From NCBI RefSeq assembly GCF_014647915.1, contig NZ_BMQC01000007.1, positions 186,001-250,000 on the forward strand: a stretch of DNA of 64,000 nt, in the 5' to 3' direction. The notes beneath the pieces are model-generated. The model saw nothing but the letters and a program-made list of their open reading frames with translations. It was not told the DNA's origin and made no database searches. This document shows positions 44,866-55,567 of the stretch, in pieces. Position 1 is the stretch's first letter; the number at the start of each line of letters is the position of its first letter. The DNA comes from Pilimelia terevasa (GTDB taxonomy: Bacteria > Actinomycetota > Actinomycetes > Mycobacteriales > Micromonosporaceae). Position numbers and translations under genes: made by a program.

Positions 44866-45813
44866 ATGGAGCTGCCCGCCGACTGGACCCTGACCCGCCC
44901 CGCCGACGCCGACGTCGCGGCGCTCACCGCGCTCGTGCGGGCCAGCGACGTGGCCGCCCTCGGCTACCCCGACTCGGGGGAGGACGACGTGGTCGAGGCG
45001 CTCGCGGGCACGCACACGACCCCCGCCCGCGACCACTGGCTGGTGCGGGACCCGGCCGGCGCCGTCCTGGGCTGGGCGTACCTGGACAGCCGGCAGGGCG
45101 GCGCCCGGGAGACCGCCGAGGTGTTCGTGCTGCCCGGCCGGGGCGAGCCGGCGATCGGCCCGCTGCTCGACCTCCTGCTCCGGCGGGCCGGCGAGCGCGC
45201 CGCGGCCGCCGGCCGCCCGGCCACCACCCTGCGCGCCTGGGCAATCCCGACCGAGGCGGCGTACCTGGCGGGCCTGCGCGAGGCCGGCTTCGCCGAGGTC
45301 AAGCGGTACGCCCGGATGCGCGGCCCGCTCGACCCGCTGCCGGCGGTGTCGGCCCCGGGGGTGGCGGTCCGCCCGGTGCGCGAGGGCGACGAGGCCGACC
45401 TGCGGGAGTTCCAGGCGGTGCTGGACGAGGCGTTCCGCGACACCGAGGACTACGAGCCGGAGTCGTACGGGGACTGGCGGCGCCGGATCGCGGCCCTGCC
45501 GCGGATCGACTGGGATGAGTGGCTGGTCGCCGAGTGCGGCGGCGCGGTCGCGGGCGTGCTCCAGTCGGCTCCGCCGGGTGCCGACGCCGAGGGCTGGGTG
45601 CGCAACCTCGCGGTCCGCGGGCCGTACCGGGGGCGGGGCGTGGCCAAGGCCCTGCTGGCCGCGGCGTTCGCCGTCTACGCGGCCAAGGGCCGCACCCACG
45701 TCGGCCTCGGCGTCGACCTGACGAACCCGACCGAGCCGTACCGGCTGTACCGGGCGGTCGGCATGAGCCCGGCCTACGAGGCCGTGGCGATGCAACGGGA
45801 GGTGAGCACCTGA
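44866..45813 (+). CDS. Tandem GNAT acetyltransferase (mycothiol-synthase-like fold)
   Basis: A 315-residue protein built of two GNAT repeats. The first (about 1-150) is degenerate. The second (about 160-315) keeps the acetyl-CoA loop RGPYRGRGVAKALL and the closing segment VDLTNPTEPYRLYRAVGM. It transfers an acetyl group from acetyl-CoA to an unknown amine. The two-repeat layout is shared with mycothiol synthase MshD, but I see nothing that fixes that activity and the neighbours are unrelated. ATG 44866 is six bases from the -10-like TTCAAT. Confidence 0.85.
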   Translation: MELPADWTLTRPADADVAALTALVRASDVAALGYPDSGEDDVVEALAGTHTTPARDHWLVRDPAGAVLGWAYLDSRQGGARETAEVFVLPGRGEPAIGPLLDLLLRRAGERAAAAGRPATTLRAWAIPTEAAYLAGLREAGFAEVKRYARMRGPLDPLPAVSAPGVAVRPVREGDEADLREFQAVLDEAFRDTEDYEPESYGDWRRRIAALPRIDWDEWLVAECGGAVAGVLQSAPPGADAEGWVRNLAVRGPYRGRGVAKALLAAAFAVYAAKGRTHVGLGVDLTNPTEPYRLYRAVGMSPAYEAVAMQREVST

Positions 45814-45820
45814 CGACGTA

Positions 45821-45849
45821 TTGACACCGCCGGGCCCGCTGACCTGAAT
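45821..45849 (+). promoter_or_regulatory. Consensus-like promoter of the receptor gene
   Basis: A perfect -35 TTGACA (45821-45826) and the -10-like CTGAAT (45844-45849) are separated by 17 bases. This is the best housekeeping-type promoter in the window. It starts eight bases after the acetyltransferase stop and gives an approximately 85-base leader before the TTG at 45940. Confidence 0.6.
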
Positions 45850-45939
45850 GGACGGTACAGACTGGCCGCTCGGTGGAGGGACGCCCCGCGGCCGCCTCGT
45901 TAGCCACTGCGAGTCTGTGTCGAGAGGCGGGAGCTTCCC

Positions 45940-48891
45940 TTGCTGTCCAGACCACGACCGCACGAGTACCACCTCCGCGCGGGCAGCCGCGGCGCCTGGG
46001 ACCTGGACCCGGGACTCGACGACAGCCTGGTGTTCGCGGGCGTCGCCAACCTGGTCGACCAGATCGACCGCCTGACCCTGCGGCCGTACCTGTTCTGGCG
46101 CAGCCGGATGATGCCGATCCTGGTGCTGCGCCACCCGCCCGAGCGGCACTCGCCCCTGCCGGGGCTCCGCAGGCGGTTCGCCGCCGCGGGCAACGCGGTC
46201 CCCTACGCCCACCCGGCCGGCCCGGCGCCGCGCGCACCGGCCGACACCGGGCTGCCGGGGCTGATCGAGCTGCTCGACAGCCTCGTCACCCGCTGGCGGA
46301 CCACCTCCAAGGGCAGGATGGCGTTCAGCCACTACGAGTACGGCCGGAAGCTGGTCACGTCGTCCGCGGACGTGTCGGTCGGCGCCGCCGACGCCGTCGC
46401 CGAGAACCCGCTGTTCCAGCAGTTCGTCACCCACGCGCTGCCGCGCGGCCTCACCGTGGACAACCTGGCGCCGGTCCGCGACCAGTTCCCGTGGTGGCTG
46501 AACCTGGTCATCAGCGGCGTGAGCCCCTCGCTCAACTCGTGGGCGTTCCGGCACTGGCGGGTCGCCCGGTGGTTCTCCCACCACCAGTTCTCCGACGCCC
46601 CCGAACGGCTGGCGGCCGGCCCGCCCGACGCCGAACCCCGGCACCTGCTCGGCCGGCCGACCGCGGAGGGCTCGCTCGCCCAACTCCTGGTCGACGCGCT
46701 GCTGCACGACATCCGGCGGGCGTACCGGCCGCGCCCGGTCCGCGGGCGGCCGTCGCGCTACCCGGTGGCGCTGCTGGATCTGGGGGTGCCCCAGCAGCGC
46801 CGGCTGGTGGAGCTGATCGAGGCGTCGCGCCGGTCGGTCACGCCGCCGCCGGGGCGGCACGGCCGGCTGGAGTGGCACCCGGACCCGCTGCTGGTGCTGG
46901 CCGCCGAGCGCGTCCCCGGCGACCGCCCGGCCGCCGGCTGGCACGCGCCCGACAACATCGAGAACCTGTTCGTCTCGTGGCTCAACGGCTGGGCCACCCC
47001 CGGGCTCACCAACTCGTGGCGCCTCGTGGTCGACCTGCCGGGCGCCGGGGTCGGCGACGGCCGGGAACTGCGCCGCAAGGGGCTGCCCTACCGGCGGCGC
47101 CGGCTGACGACCGCGCTGCTCGCCCTGGCGCTTGCCGCCGGTGGCGCCTCGTGGGCGAAGGCCAACGTCGACGGGTGCGCGGAGAACTGGCTGGCACCCA
47201 GTCTGGGCACGACGCTGAGCAAGGTGGACAGCAACGAGTGCGTGGGCCTCAGCGACGACCTCTCCCGCTTCAAGCCGGCCCGGTCGGCGTCGGCGGCCGA
47301 CGCCGCGATGAGGCCGTGGAAGGAGGTGGTCGCCCTGATCCAGCGGCACAACGACCACGCCCTGACGTACAAGCCCGAGAGCTACGTCACGATCGCGTAC
47401 TTCGGCAGCCTCACCGCCGACTCGGCGCAGCAGGAGTCGACCCGGCAGACGCTGGAGGAGCTGCGCGGGCTGGCGCTGGCCCAGCAGCGGGCCCGCGACC
47501 GCGCCCGGCCGATGCGGATCGTCCTGGCCAACGTCGGCCAGAACTCGGCGATCGCCCCGGCGATCGCCGAGCTGATCGTCGACGTCGCCGACCGCGAACG
47601 GATCATGGCGGTCGTCGGGCTGGGCCTGTCCAGCACCCCGATGCTGGAGGCCCGCGACATCCTCCTGCGCGCCTCGATACCCACGGTGGCCACGGTCACC
47701 TCCGCGTCGGCCTTCGCCAGGGCCCGCCCGAACGCGTACCAGATCGGGCCGTCGAACGCCCGCTTCGCCCAGGTTCTCGGGTCGTACCTCGGCGCGACCA
47801 CGGCGCCCGCCGCGGGGCCGCCGCGGACCGTGCGCATCGTGCACTCGGCCGCCCGCGACGACAACTACTCGGCCGACCTCGCCGCCAAGACGGCGGAGGC
47901 GCTGGCCGCGGTCCGGGACGACGGCCGGGCCCGGTTCGAGGTCAGCCAGGACTCCTACCTGACCCGCCGGGACCTGACGGACGCGGCGACCAAGAGCTGC
48001 GACCGGGACTTCGTCATCTACACCGGCCGCGACAGTTGGAACGGCGAGACCGACCTGTTCAAGGCGTTCCTCGACGGACTCGACGCGAAGTGCCCCGTGA
48101 AGGTGATCGCCGGTGACTCGATCTCCAACTACGTACTCCAGCACGACGGCGGCGGCGGCGCCTCCCGGATCCCGCGCACCTTCGACTTCCTCACCATGTC
48201 CACGAGCAAGACCCGTGCCGGCAGCGCGCTGGAGTTCGAGGCCGCCTACCTCGACGCCTTCCCCGACCGGGACAGGGACCCGCAGCGGGCGCGGTTCCGG
48301 CTGCACGACGGGCTGGCGATGCTCGCCTACGACGCCGGGATGCTGGTCACGGCGGCCGCGGAGCAGGTCGGGGGATGCCAGCCGTGGGAGGAGTGCGGCG
48401 ACCCCGGGCCGCGCGACAGCTACGCCTCCTGGCAGCAGTGGGCCGGGGTGCGCTGGTTCGTCGCCCGGTTCGCGTCGCGGTCGCCGCGGTGGCGCCACCA
48501 GGTCCGGGTGCGGCTCGCCGAGCTGGGGGCCGAGGGATTCGCCGAGGGCGCCACGGGGCGCCTGCTGTACCGGGGAAGCCCCGAGCCGGTGGGCAAGTTC
48601 ACCCACCTCCTGGCCGTACACCCGCTGGAGGGGCGGCACCGGTTGGAGCTGGTGTTCTCCTGCGGGCCGCGCGGGGACTTCGCCGTCAGGACCGACGGTG
48701 AGGCCAGCAGGGCGCGCCTGGACGCCGTGCTGCGGGCGGAGTCCAGGCGGCGCCCCGAGAAGGTGCCGGCCGCGCTCCCGGCGGCGGGCGACGAGCCGGC
48801 CGTCAAGGTCACGGAGGTGATCACCCAGCCCGGCGTCGACACGGCCGAGCCGTGTATGCGCTTCGCCCCGGCCGGCGCCGCCGGCCGGTGA
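45940..48891 (+). CDS. One-span receptor-like protein: unknown cytoplasmic domain plus periplasmic-binding-protein ectodomain
   Basis: A 983-residue protein. Residues 1-385 form a soluble, presumably cytoplasmic region of unknown family (WDLDPGLDDSLVFAGVANLV, FSHYEYGRKLVTSS, FPWWLNLVISGVSPSLNSW); I see no Walker A, kinase or response-regulator motif. A basic RRKGLPYRRRR precedes a single membrane helix (about 388-406). The outer region (407-983) resembles a type-1 periplasmic-binding fold of ABC/Leu-Ile-Val type: IVLANVGQNSAIAPAIAELI, VVGLGLSSTPMLEARDIL, IPTVATVTSASAFA and YQIGPSN. It has at least ten cysteines (DGCAENW, GGCQPWEECG), plausible disulfides. TTG 45940 has GGGAG six bases upstream. 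Probably a ligand sensor; function unknown. Confidence 0.8.
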   Translation: MLSRPRPHEYHLRAGSRGAWDLDPGLDDSLVFAGVANLVDQIDRLTLRPYLFWRSRMMPILVLRHPPERHSPLPGLRRRFAAAGNAVPYAHPAGPAPRAPADTGLPGLIELLDSLVTRWRTTSKGRMAFSHYEYGRKLVTSSADVSVGAADAVAENPLFQQFVTHALPRGLTVDNLAPVRDQFPWWLNLVISGVSPSLNSWAFRHWRVARWFSHHQFSDAPERLAAGPPDAEPRHLLGRPTAEGSLAQLLVDALLHDIRRAYRPRPVRGRPSRYPVALLDLGVPQQRRLVELIEASRRSVTPPPGRHGRLEWHPDPLLVLAAERVPGDRPAAGWHAPDNIENLFVSWLNGWATPGLTNSWRLVVDLPGAGVGDGRELRRKGLPYRRRRLTTALLALALAAGGASWAKANVDGCAENWLAPSLGTTLSKVDSNECVGLSDDLSRFKPARSASAADAAMRPWKEVVALIQRHNDHALTYKPESYVTIAYFGSLTADSAQQESTRQTLEELRGLALAQQRARDRARPMRIVLANVGQNSAIAPAIAELIVDVADRERIMAVVGLGLSSTPMLEARDILLRASIPTVATVTSASAFARARPNAYQIGPSNARFAQVLGSYLGATTAPAAGPPRTVRIVHSAARDDNYSADLAAKTAEALAAVRDDGRARFEVSQDSYLTRRDLTDAATKSCDRDFVIYTGRDSWNGETDLFKAFLDGLDAKCPVKVIAGDSISNYVLQHDGGGGASRIPRTFDFLTMSTSKTRAGSALEFEAAYLDAFPDRDRDPQRARFRLHDGLAMLAYDAGMLVTAAAEQVGGCQPWEECGDPGPRDSYASWQQWAGVRWFVARFASRSPRWRHQVRVRLAELGAEGFAEGATGRLLYRGSPEPVGKFTHLLAVHPLEGRHRLELVFSCGPRGDFAVRTDGEASRARLDAVLRAESRRRPEKVPAALPAAGDEPAVKVTEVITQPGVDTAEPCMRFAPAGAAGR

Positions 48892-48898
48892 GGGCGGC

Positions 48899-49354
48899 TC
48901 AGGGGGTGGGCGTGCTGCTCGGGCGGGCGCGCAGGGCGGCCACGTAGTCGTCGGGCGCGCCCGCCTTCTCGGCGGCGTTGGCGACCTCCGACAGGTACCA
49001 CGCGGTGGGCAGCCCGCCCTCGTACCCCTCGAACACGTACACCCAGACCGACTGGTCGCCGTCGAGCGTGGCGACCCGCACGGTGAGCTTGCGGTACGCC
49101 CCCGCGGAGACGCCCTCGATCTCGTCGAGCTGGGCGGCGTCCCACGGGTGGACGTCGTACAGGGCGACGAACACGCGGTCGCCCGGCGACTCGACCACCG
49201 TGGTGACCGCGCCCTCCCAGCCCATCTCGCCGTCCCCGGCGAAGGTCAGGCGCCAGCCGTCCAGCCAGCCGATCCCGACCATGGGGGAGTGCGGACAGTA
49301 CGCGCGCATTCGCGCGGGGTCCAGGTTTGAGCCGTAGGCGGCGTACAGGCGCAC
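48899..49354 (-). CDS. Gamma-glutamylcyclotransferase-like protein
   Basis: A 151-residue GGCT-fold protein. The substrate loop YGSNL (residues 7-11) opens the protein, and the acidic catalytic residue is expected at Glu80 in LDEIEGV. The rest (VYVFEGYEG, WYLSEVANAAEKAG) fits actinobacterial members of about 150 residues. The reaction would release 5-oxoproline from gamma-glutamyl amines or peptides; the substrate is unknown. GTG 49354 is preceded on the minus strand by the -10-like TATCGT with a seven-base gap, so it is likely leaderless. It converges with the receptor gene (7-base gap). Confidence 0.88.
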   Translation of the reverse strand: MRLYAAYGSNLDPARMRAYCPHSPMVGIGWLDGWRLTFAGDGEMGWEGAVTTVVESPGDRVFVALYDVHPWDAAQLDEIEGVSAGAYRKLTVRVATLDGDQSVWVYVFEGYEGGLPTAWYLSEVANAAEKAGAPDDYVAALRARPSSTPTP

Positions 49355-49361
49355 GCAAGTG

Positions 49362-49367
49362 ACGATA
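49362..49367 (-). promoter_or_regulatory. -10 element of leaderless GGCT-like gene
   Basis: On the minus strand TATCGT (49367 to 49362) lies seven bases before the GTG at 49354; no ribosome binding site. Confidence 0.5.
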
Positions 49368-49431
49368 GCTCGCTGGAGGGGCTCGGGAGAAGTAAGAGAC
49401 AATGGGTTCGCGCGTGTCGACTGCCGAAGGC

Positions 49432-49496
49432 CGGGAATCCGGCGGGGGGCGGGCCGGGAATCCCGCTGGGGCGGTCGGGAATCCGGCGGGGCGGGC
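49432..49496. repeat. Three tandem ~21-bp repeats upstream of the LpdA-type gene
   Basis: Copies begin at 49432 (23 bases), 49455 (21) and 49476 (21), each opening CGGGAATCC and continuing GC-rich to a GGGC-type end. They lie in the presumed 150-base leader between a -10-like GACAAT (49398-49403) and the GTG at 49556. Confidence 0.6.
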
Positions 49497-49555
49497 CGGC
49501 GCCGTCGGCGGCGGGCGTGGCACCGGCGGCGGTCGCCGGTGCGGGAGGAGTAGGC

Positions 49556-50956
49556 GTGACGCGGATCGTGATCATCGGTGGCGGGCCGGCCGGGTACGAG
49601 GCGGCCCTGGTTGCCGCGCAGCTCGGCGCTGAGGTCACGGTCGTGGAGGCCAGCGGCGCGGGCGGCGCCTGCGTCCTCTCCGACTGCGTGCCGTCGAAGA
49701 CCTTCATCGCCAGCTCCGACGTGGTGACCGGCTACCGCAACACCGAGTCGCGGGGGGTGTACTCGGGCGGTCCGGCGGCGGTGCGGGTGGACGCCGAGAT
49801 CGTCCACGCGCGGGTGCGCAGCCTGGCGCTGGCCCAGTCCGCCGACATCCACGCGAAGCTGGTCAAGGCCGGCGTCGAGGTGGTGACCGGGACGGCCCGG
49901 CTCGGCGACGACACCCTGGGCCACACCCACCGGGTGGTCGTCACCCCGGAGCAGGGCCGGCCGTACCACCTGGACGCCGGCACCGTGCTGCTGGCCACCG
50001 GCGCCACGCCGCGGGTACTGGCCTCGGCGGTCCCCGACGGGGAGCGGATCCTCGACTGGCGCCAGCTCTACGACCTGACCGCCCTGCCGGCGCGCCTGGT
50101 CGTGGTCGGCTCCGGGGTGACCGGCGCCGAGTTCGCCAGCGCGTACCTGGCGATGGGCGTCGAGGTCACCCTGGTGTCCAGCCGGGACCGGGTGATGCCG
50201 CACGAGGACGCCGACGCCGCGATGGCGATCGAGCGGGTGTTCCGCGAGCGCGGCATGACGATCCTGAACAACTCCCGCGCCGACTCGGTGGTCCGCGACG
50301 GCGACGGCGTCCGGGTGACGCTCGCCGACGGGCGGGTGGTCACCGGCTCGCACGCCCTGATCGCGGTCGGCTCGACCCCGAACACCGCCGGGCTGGGACT
50401 GGCCGAGTACGGCGTGGCGCTGACCCCGGGCGGCCACGTGGCCGCCGACCGGGTGTCCCGGACCAACGTCCCGGGCGTCTACGCCGCCGGCGACTGCACC
50501 GGCGTCCTGCCGCTGGCCAGCGTCGCGGCCATGCAGGGGCGGATCGCCATGTGGCACGCCCTCGGCGAGGCGGTGCAGCCGCTGCGGCTGCGGACGGTGG
50601 CGGCCAACGTCTTCACGGACCCGGAGCTGGCCACGGTGGGCGTGTCGCAGAACGAGGTGAACGCCGGCACGGTCCCCGCCCGCGCGGTCATGCTGCCGCT
50701 GGACGGCAACGCCCGCGCGAAGATGGCAGACCTGACCGACGGCTTCGTCAAGCTGTTCTGCCGGCCGGCGACCGGGCAGATCATCGGCGGCGTCGTCGTG
50801 GCGCCGAAGGCCTCGGAGCTGATCCTGCCGATCACCCTGGCGGTGGAGAACGGCCTGACGGTCGACCAGCTCGCCCACACGATCACGATCTACCCCTCGG
50901 TCTCCGGCTCGATCACCGAGGCCGCCCGGCAGCTCATGCAACACGTCACCGAGTAG
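49556..50956 (+). CDS. lpdA: LpdA-type flavoprotein disulfide reductase (NAD(P)H-quinone reductase-like)
   Basis: A 466-residue pyridine nucleotide-disulfide oxidoreductase with FAD motif IIGGGPAGYEA (6-16), a redox CxxxxC pair Cys39/Cys44 in GACVLSDCVPSK, the NAD(P) loop VVGSGVTGAEFAS and the second FAD motif GVYAAGDCTG. The C-terminal His-Glu catalytic pair of true dihydrolipoamide dehydrogenases (HPTLSE) is replaced by YPSVSGS, as in mycobacterial LpdA (Rv3303c), which reduces quinones. It is therefore unlikely to be a pyruvate dehydrogenase E3. GTG 49556 has GGGAGGAG five bases upstream; 21-bp repeats lie in the leader. Confidence 0.9.
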   Translation: MTRIVIIGGGPAGYEAALVAAQLGAEVTVVEASGAGGACVLSDCVPSKTFIASSDVVTGYRNTESRGVYSGGPAAVRVDAEIVHARVRSLALAQSADIHAKLVKAGVEVVTGTARLGDDTLGHTHRVVVTPEQGRPYHLDAGTVLLATGATPRVLASAVPDGERILDWRQLYDLTALPARLVVVGSGVTGAEFASAYLAMGVEVTLVSSRDRVMPHEDADAAMAIERVFRERGMTILNNSRADSVVRDGDGVRVTLADGRVVTGSHALIAVGSTPNTAGLGLAEYGVALTPGGHVAADRVSRTNVPGVYAAGDCTGVLPLASVAAMQGRIAMWHALGEAVQPLRLRTVAANVFTDPELATVGVSQNEVNAGTVPARAVMLPLDGNARAKMADLTDGFVKLFCRPATGQIIGGVVVAPKASELILPITLAVENGLTVDQLAHTITIYPSVSGSITEAARQLMQHVTE

Positions 50957-50965
50957 CGCCCCGAT

Positions 50966-50987
50966 AGCATGGTGGGCAGGATATGCT
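50966..50987 (+). promoter_or_regulatory. PadR gene promoter with a flanking dyad (possible autoregulatory operator)
   Basis: The -10-like TATGCT (50982-50987) ends seven bases before the ATG at 50995. AGCAT (50966-50970) and ATGCT (50983-50987) are inverted with 12 bases between, so one arm covers the -10. PadR proteins often repress their own operon through such spaced dyads. Confidence 0.45.
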
Positions 50988-50994
50988 GTCTTCC

Positions 50995-51338
50995 ATGAGT
51001 ACGAGAAGCATGACGGAGCCGGCGTTCTTCGTCCTCGCGGCGCTGGTCGACGCCCCCCGGCACGGGTACGGCGTCGTGGCCGAGGTCGCCGACCTGTCCG
51101 GGGGGCGGGTGGCCCTCAAGGTGGGCACGCTGTACGGGGTGCTCGACCGGCTGGTCGCCGAGGGCGCGGTGGCGCCGGACCGCGAGGAGACCCACCAGGG
51201 GCGGCTGCGCCGGTACTACCGGATCACCGACGCCGGCCGCGACGCGCTCGCCGCCGAGGCCGCCCGCCAGGCCGCCAACGCCGAGGCCGCCGCCGGGCGG
51301 CTGCGCCGGTACCGGCCCGCCGGGGCCGGGGGCGCGGC

Positions 51339-51342
<4 letters not shown>
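50995..51342 (+). CDS. PadR family transcriptional regulator
   Basis: A 115-residue winged-helix repressor with the PadR signature: EPAFFVLAALVDAPRHGYGVVAEV, VGTLYGVLDRLVAEGAV and RRYYRITDAGRDALAAE. It binds DNA as a dimer through the wing and C-terminal helix. ATG 50995 is preferred over the in-frame ATG 50983 because the latter lies inside the -10-like TATGCT. It overlaps the following membrane protein gene (GTGA), a common PadR plus target-protein pair whose effector is unknown. Confidence 0.93.
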
Positions 51343-53812
<2,470 letters not shown>

Positions 53813-53860
53813 TCATCCTGGTCCGCGCCGCGGCCGCCGGGAAGGCTTTCGGGCCATCGC

Positions 53861-54940
53861 CTAGGACGCGACGTCGATCTGGTCGGCGGGACTGAGCAGG
53901 CCGGACCCGCCGATGGCGAAGCCCAGCGCGAAGCGGGTGTTGACGTGCATCCGGTCCATCAGGGCCCGGAGCGTGTACTGCACCGTGCGGGTGCTGACGC
54001 CGAGCGCCCGGGCGATGGCCTGGTCGGTCCGGCCCTGCATCAGCAGGATCACCACCGCCTTCTCCCGGTCGGTCAGCGGGGCCGGCCCGGTGTCGTCCGG
54101 GACGCACTCCTGCGCCTTGTCGAACGCCCGCAGGTACGTGGCCACCAGCGCCTCGACCACCGCGGGCTGCTGGATCTCCACCGCGCCGACGGCCAGGTCG
54201 CCGGGGTCCAGGGGCAGGATCGCCACCCGCCGGTCGGCGATGATCAGTTTGGTGGGCAGGTCCAGGGCGACCCGGTGCAGGGAGCCGGCCTCCTCCAGGG
54301 CGCGGGAGTGGGCGTCGACGGCCGGGCTGCGGTTGCCGGGGTGGGCTAGGCCGACCATCCGGGTACCGCGGGCGAGCATCGCCAGGTCGTGCGGCGCGGC
54401 GGCGGCGATCGTCTCGTCGGTGAACACCGGCTCGGGGTTCATCGCCAGGTACTCGCGCGCCCGGGCGGACAGGTCCACGAGCCGGGACCGCGCGGCGGAG
54501 CGGCCGGGGAAGGTCCGCAGGCCGAGCTGTCCGGGCGGCAGGTCGGCGGGCAGGCCGGCGGCGAGCAGGACGGCGCCGTGGCCGGTGCGGGTCGCCGCGT
54601 CCTGCCGGGTCTTGGCGCGGGCGTACTCCGCCGTCCGGTGCCGGTCGCGCAGCCGGGGCAGGAACTCCCCGGTCGGCGCCGCCCGCCACGTCCGGCTGCG
54701 GCCGCCCGGGTTGGTGACCCCGCGCAGCGCCTGCACGGCGGCCAGCTCGTCGCACGCCCGCGCGGTCTGAGCCGCCGTGAGGCCCAGGCGCAGTCGCAGG
54801 CCCGATTCGGACTGCGCGCCGGCACCGGTGAGCGTGCGGTACACCAGGTCGGCGTCCGGGGACATCCCGTAGCGCGTGAGGACCGGGACGACCGGGCCGT
54901 CCGCCGGGTCGCCACCAGACACATCCACCGTCGTCGTCAT
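53861..54940 (-). CDS. LuxR-type (GerE HTH) transcriptional regulator
   Basis: A 359-residue regulator. The N-terminal 90 residues look like a TrmB/winged-helix-type domain (YGMSPDADLVYRTLTGAGA, LRLRLGLTAAQTARACDEL). The middle (about 160-280) may be a phospholipase D-like sensor fold (LARGTRMVGLAHPG, KLIIADRRVAILPLDPGD). The C-terminal 65 are a GerE helix-turn-helix: LTDREKAVVILLMQGRTDQA, IARALGVSTRTVQY. Ligand and targets are unknown. ATG 54940 has no ribosome binding site, and a TAGGCT hexamer lies nine bases upstream, so the leader is at most a few bases. The gene stands alone in front of a 627-base gene-free region. Confidence 0.88.
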   Translation of the reverse strand: MTTTVDVSGGDPADGPVVPVLTRYGMSPDADLVYRTLTGAGAQSESGLRLRLGLTAAQTARACDELAAVQALRGVTNPGGRSRTWRAAPTGEFLPRLRDRHRTAEYARAKTRQDAATRTGHGAVLLAAGLPADLPPGQLGLRTFPGRSAARSRLVDLSARAREYLAMNPEPVFTDETIAAAAPHDLAMLARGTRMVGLAHPGNRSPAVDAHSRALEEAGSLHRVALDLPTKLIIADRRVAILPLDPGDLAVGAVEIQQPAVVEALVATYLRAFDKAQECVPDDTGPAPLTDREKAVVILLMQGRTDQAIARALGVSTRTVQYTLRALMDRMHVNTRFALGFAIGGSGLLSPADQIDVAS

Positions 54941-55567
54941 GCTGGAAGCAGCCTACGAGATCCGCCCCGCCGCGGCATACGGGATCCGTCGCGGTCGTCG
55001 CGGCGGGCACCCCGTCCGGCCCGGCGGCGTCCTCGATCGACGTTCCTCAGTGCCTGTGCCTGTGCGCGTCCGGTGTGGATGCCGGTGCCGGTGCGGATGC
55101 CGGCGTGCGAGTGCGGGTGTCGGCGGCGCGGGGCGCGCTCTCGGCGCTCAGCCCGGTCCGCCCCAGCCCCGCCGCCCCGAGTGGCCGCGCATGACCGCGT
55201 CCTGGCTGCCCGTACCCCGCACCGCGCGCATCCCGGCCCCTTCCCGCGTGGGCCGACCCCTCGGCCCCGGTGGTCTGCCGCTTCCGCACGGACCGTTCTG
55301 CCACCCCCCGTGGCTGGCAGCGCGGTCCGTGCGGTTGCGTGACCACAGACTCGCGCACGCGGGCGCGGGGGTAAACGATCGTGCGCGACGGGCGGGCCGA
55401 TTGCGCATTCTCGCAACGCGACCGTCCCGGATCACGCATCAATCAGCCTGAATCGGACGGGACGCGCGGGATCTGCGGGACGTGCGGTGGGGGACGCGCG
55501 GGATCTGCGGGACGTGCGGTGCGGGACGCGCGGAAGGTGCGCCGCGCGGGCGGGCGACGCCGCGCGG
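54941..55567. other. 627-base gene-free region with GC-rich repeats
   Basis: Open frames here are repetitive and unsupported. It contains the luxR promoter (TAGGCT near 54950-54955, minus strand), a run of imperfect GTGCGGATGCCGG-type repeats (55045-55115) and a less GC-rich patch with TTGCG-N6-CGCAA near 55402-55417. An inverted CGTCCCG (55426-55432)/CGGGACG (55458-55464) pair and a 32-bp direct repeat (55459-55522) follow. No RNA gene was recognised. Confidence 0.4.
55459..55533. repeat. 32-bp tandem repeat, two copies plus a partial third
   Basis: Copies start at 55459 and 55491 and differ only at the last position; the first 11 bases recur at 55523. Each opens GGGACGCGCGGGATCTGCGG. The array ends 35 bases from the carboxylase alpha stop codon. 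Confidence 0.7.

Noticed and set aside
45940-47100. STAND or P-loop NTPase domain in the N-terminal part of the receptor
   Set aside because: No GxxxxGK[ST] Walker A or convincing Walker B is visible in residues 1-385.
44122-48639. 1505-codon open frame on the minus strand
   Set aside because: It runs antisense through the receptor and acetyltransferase genes, is Arg/Gly/Pro-rich and lacks homology; it is a by-product of high G+C third positions in the real genes.
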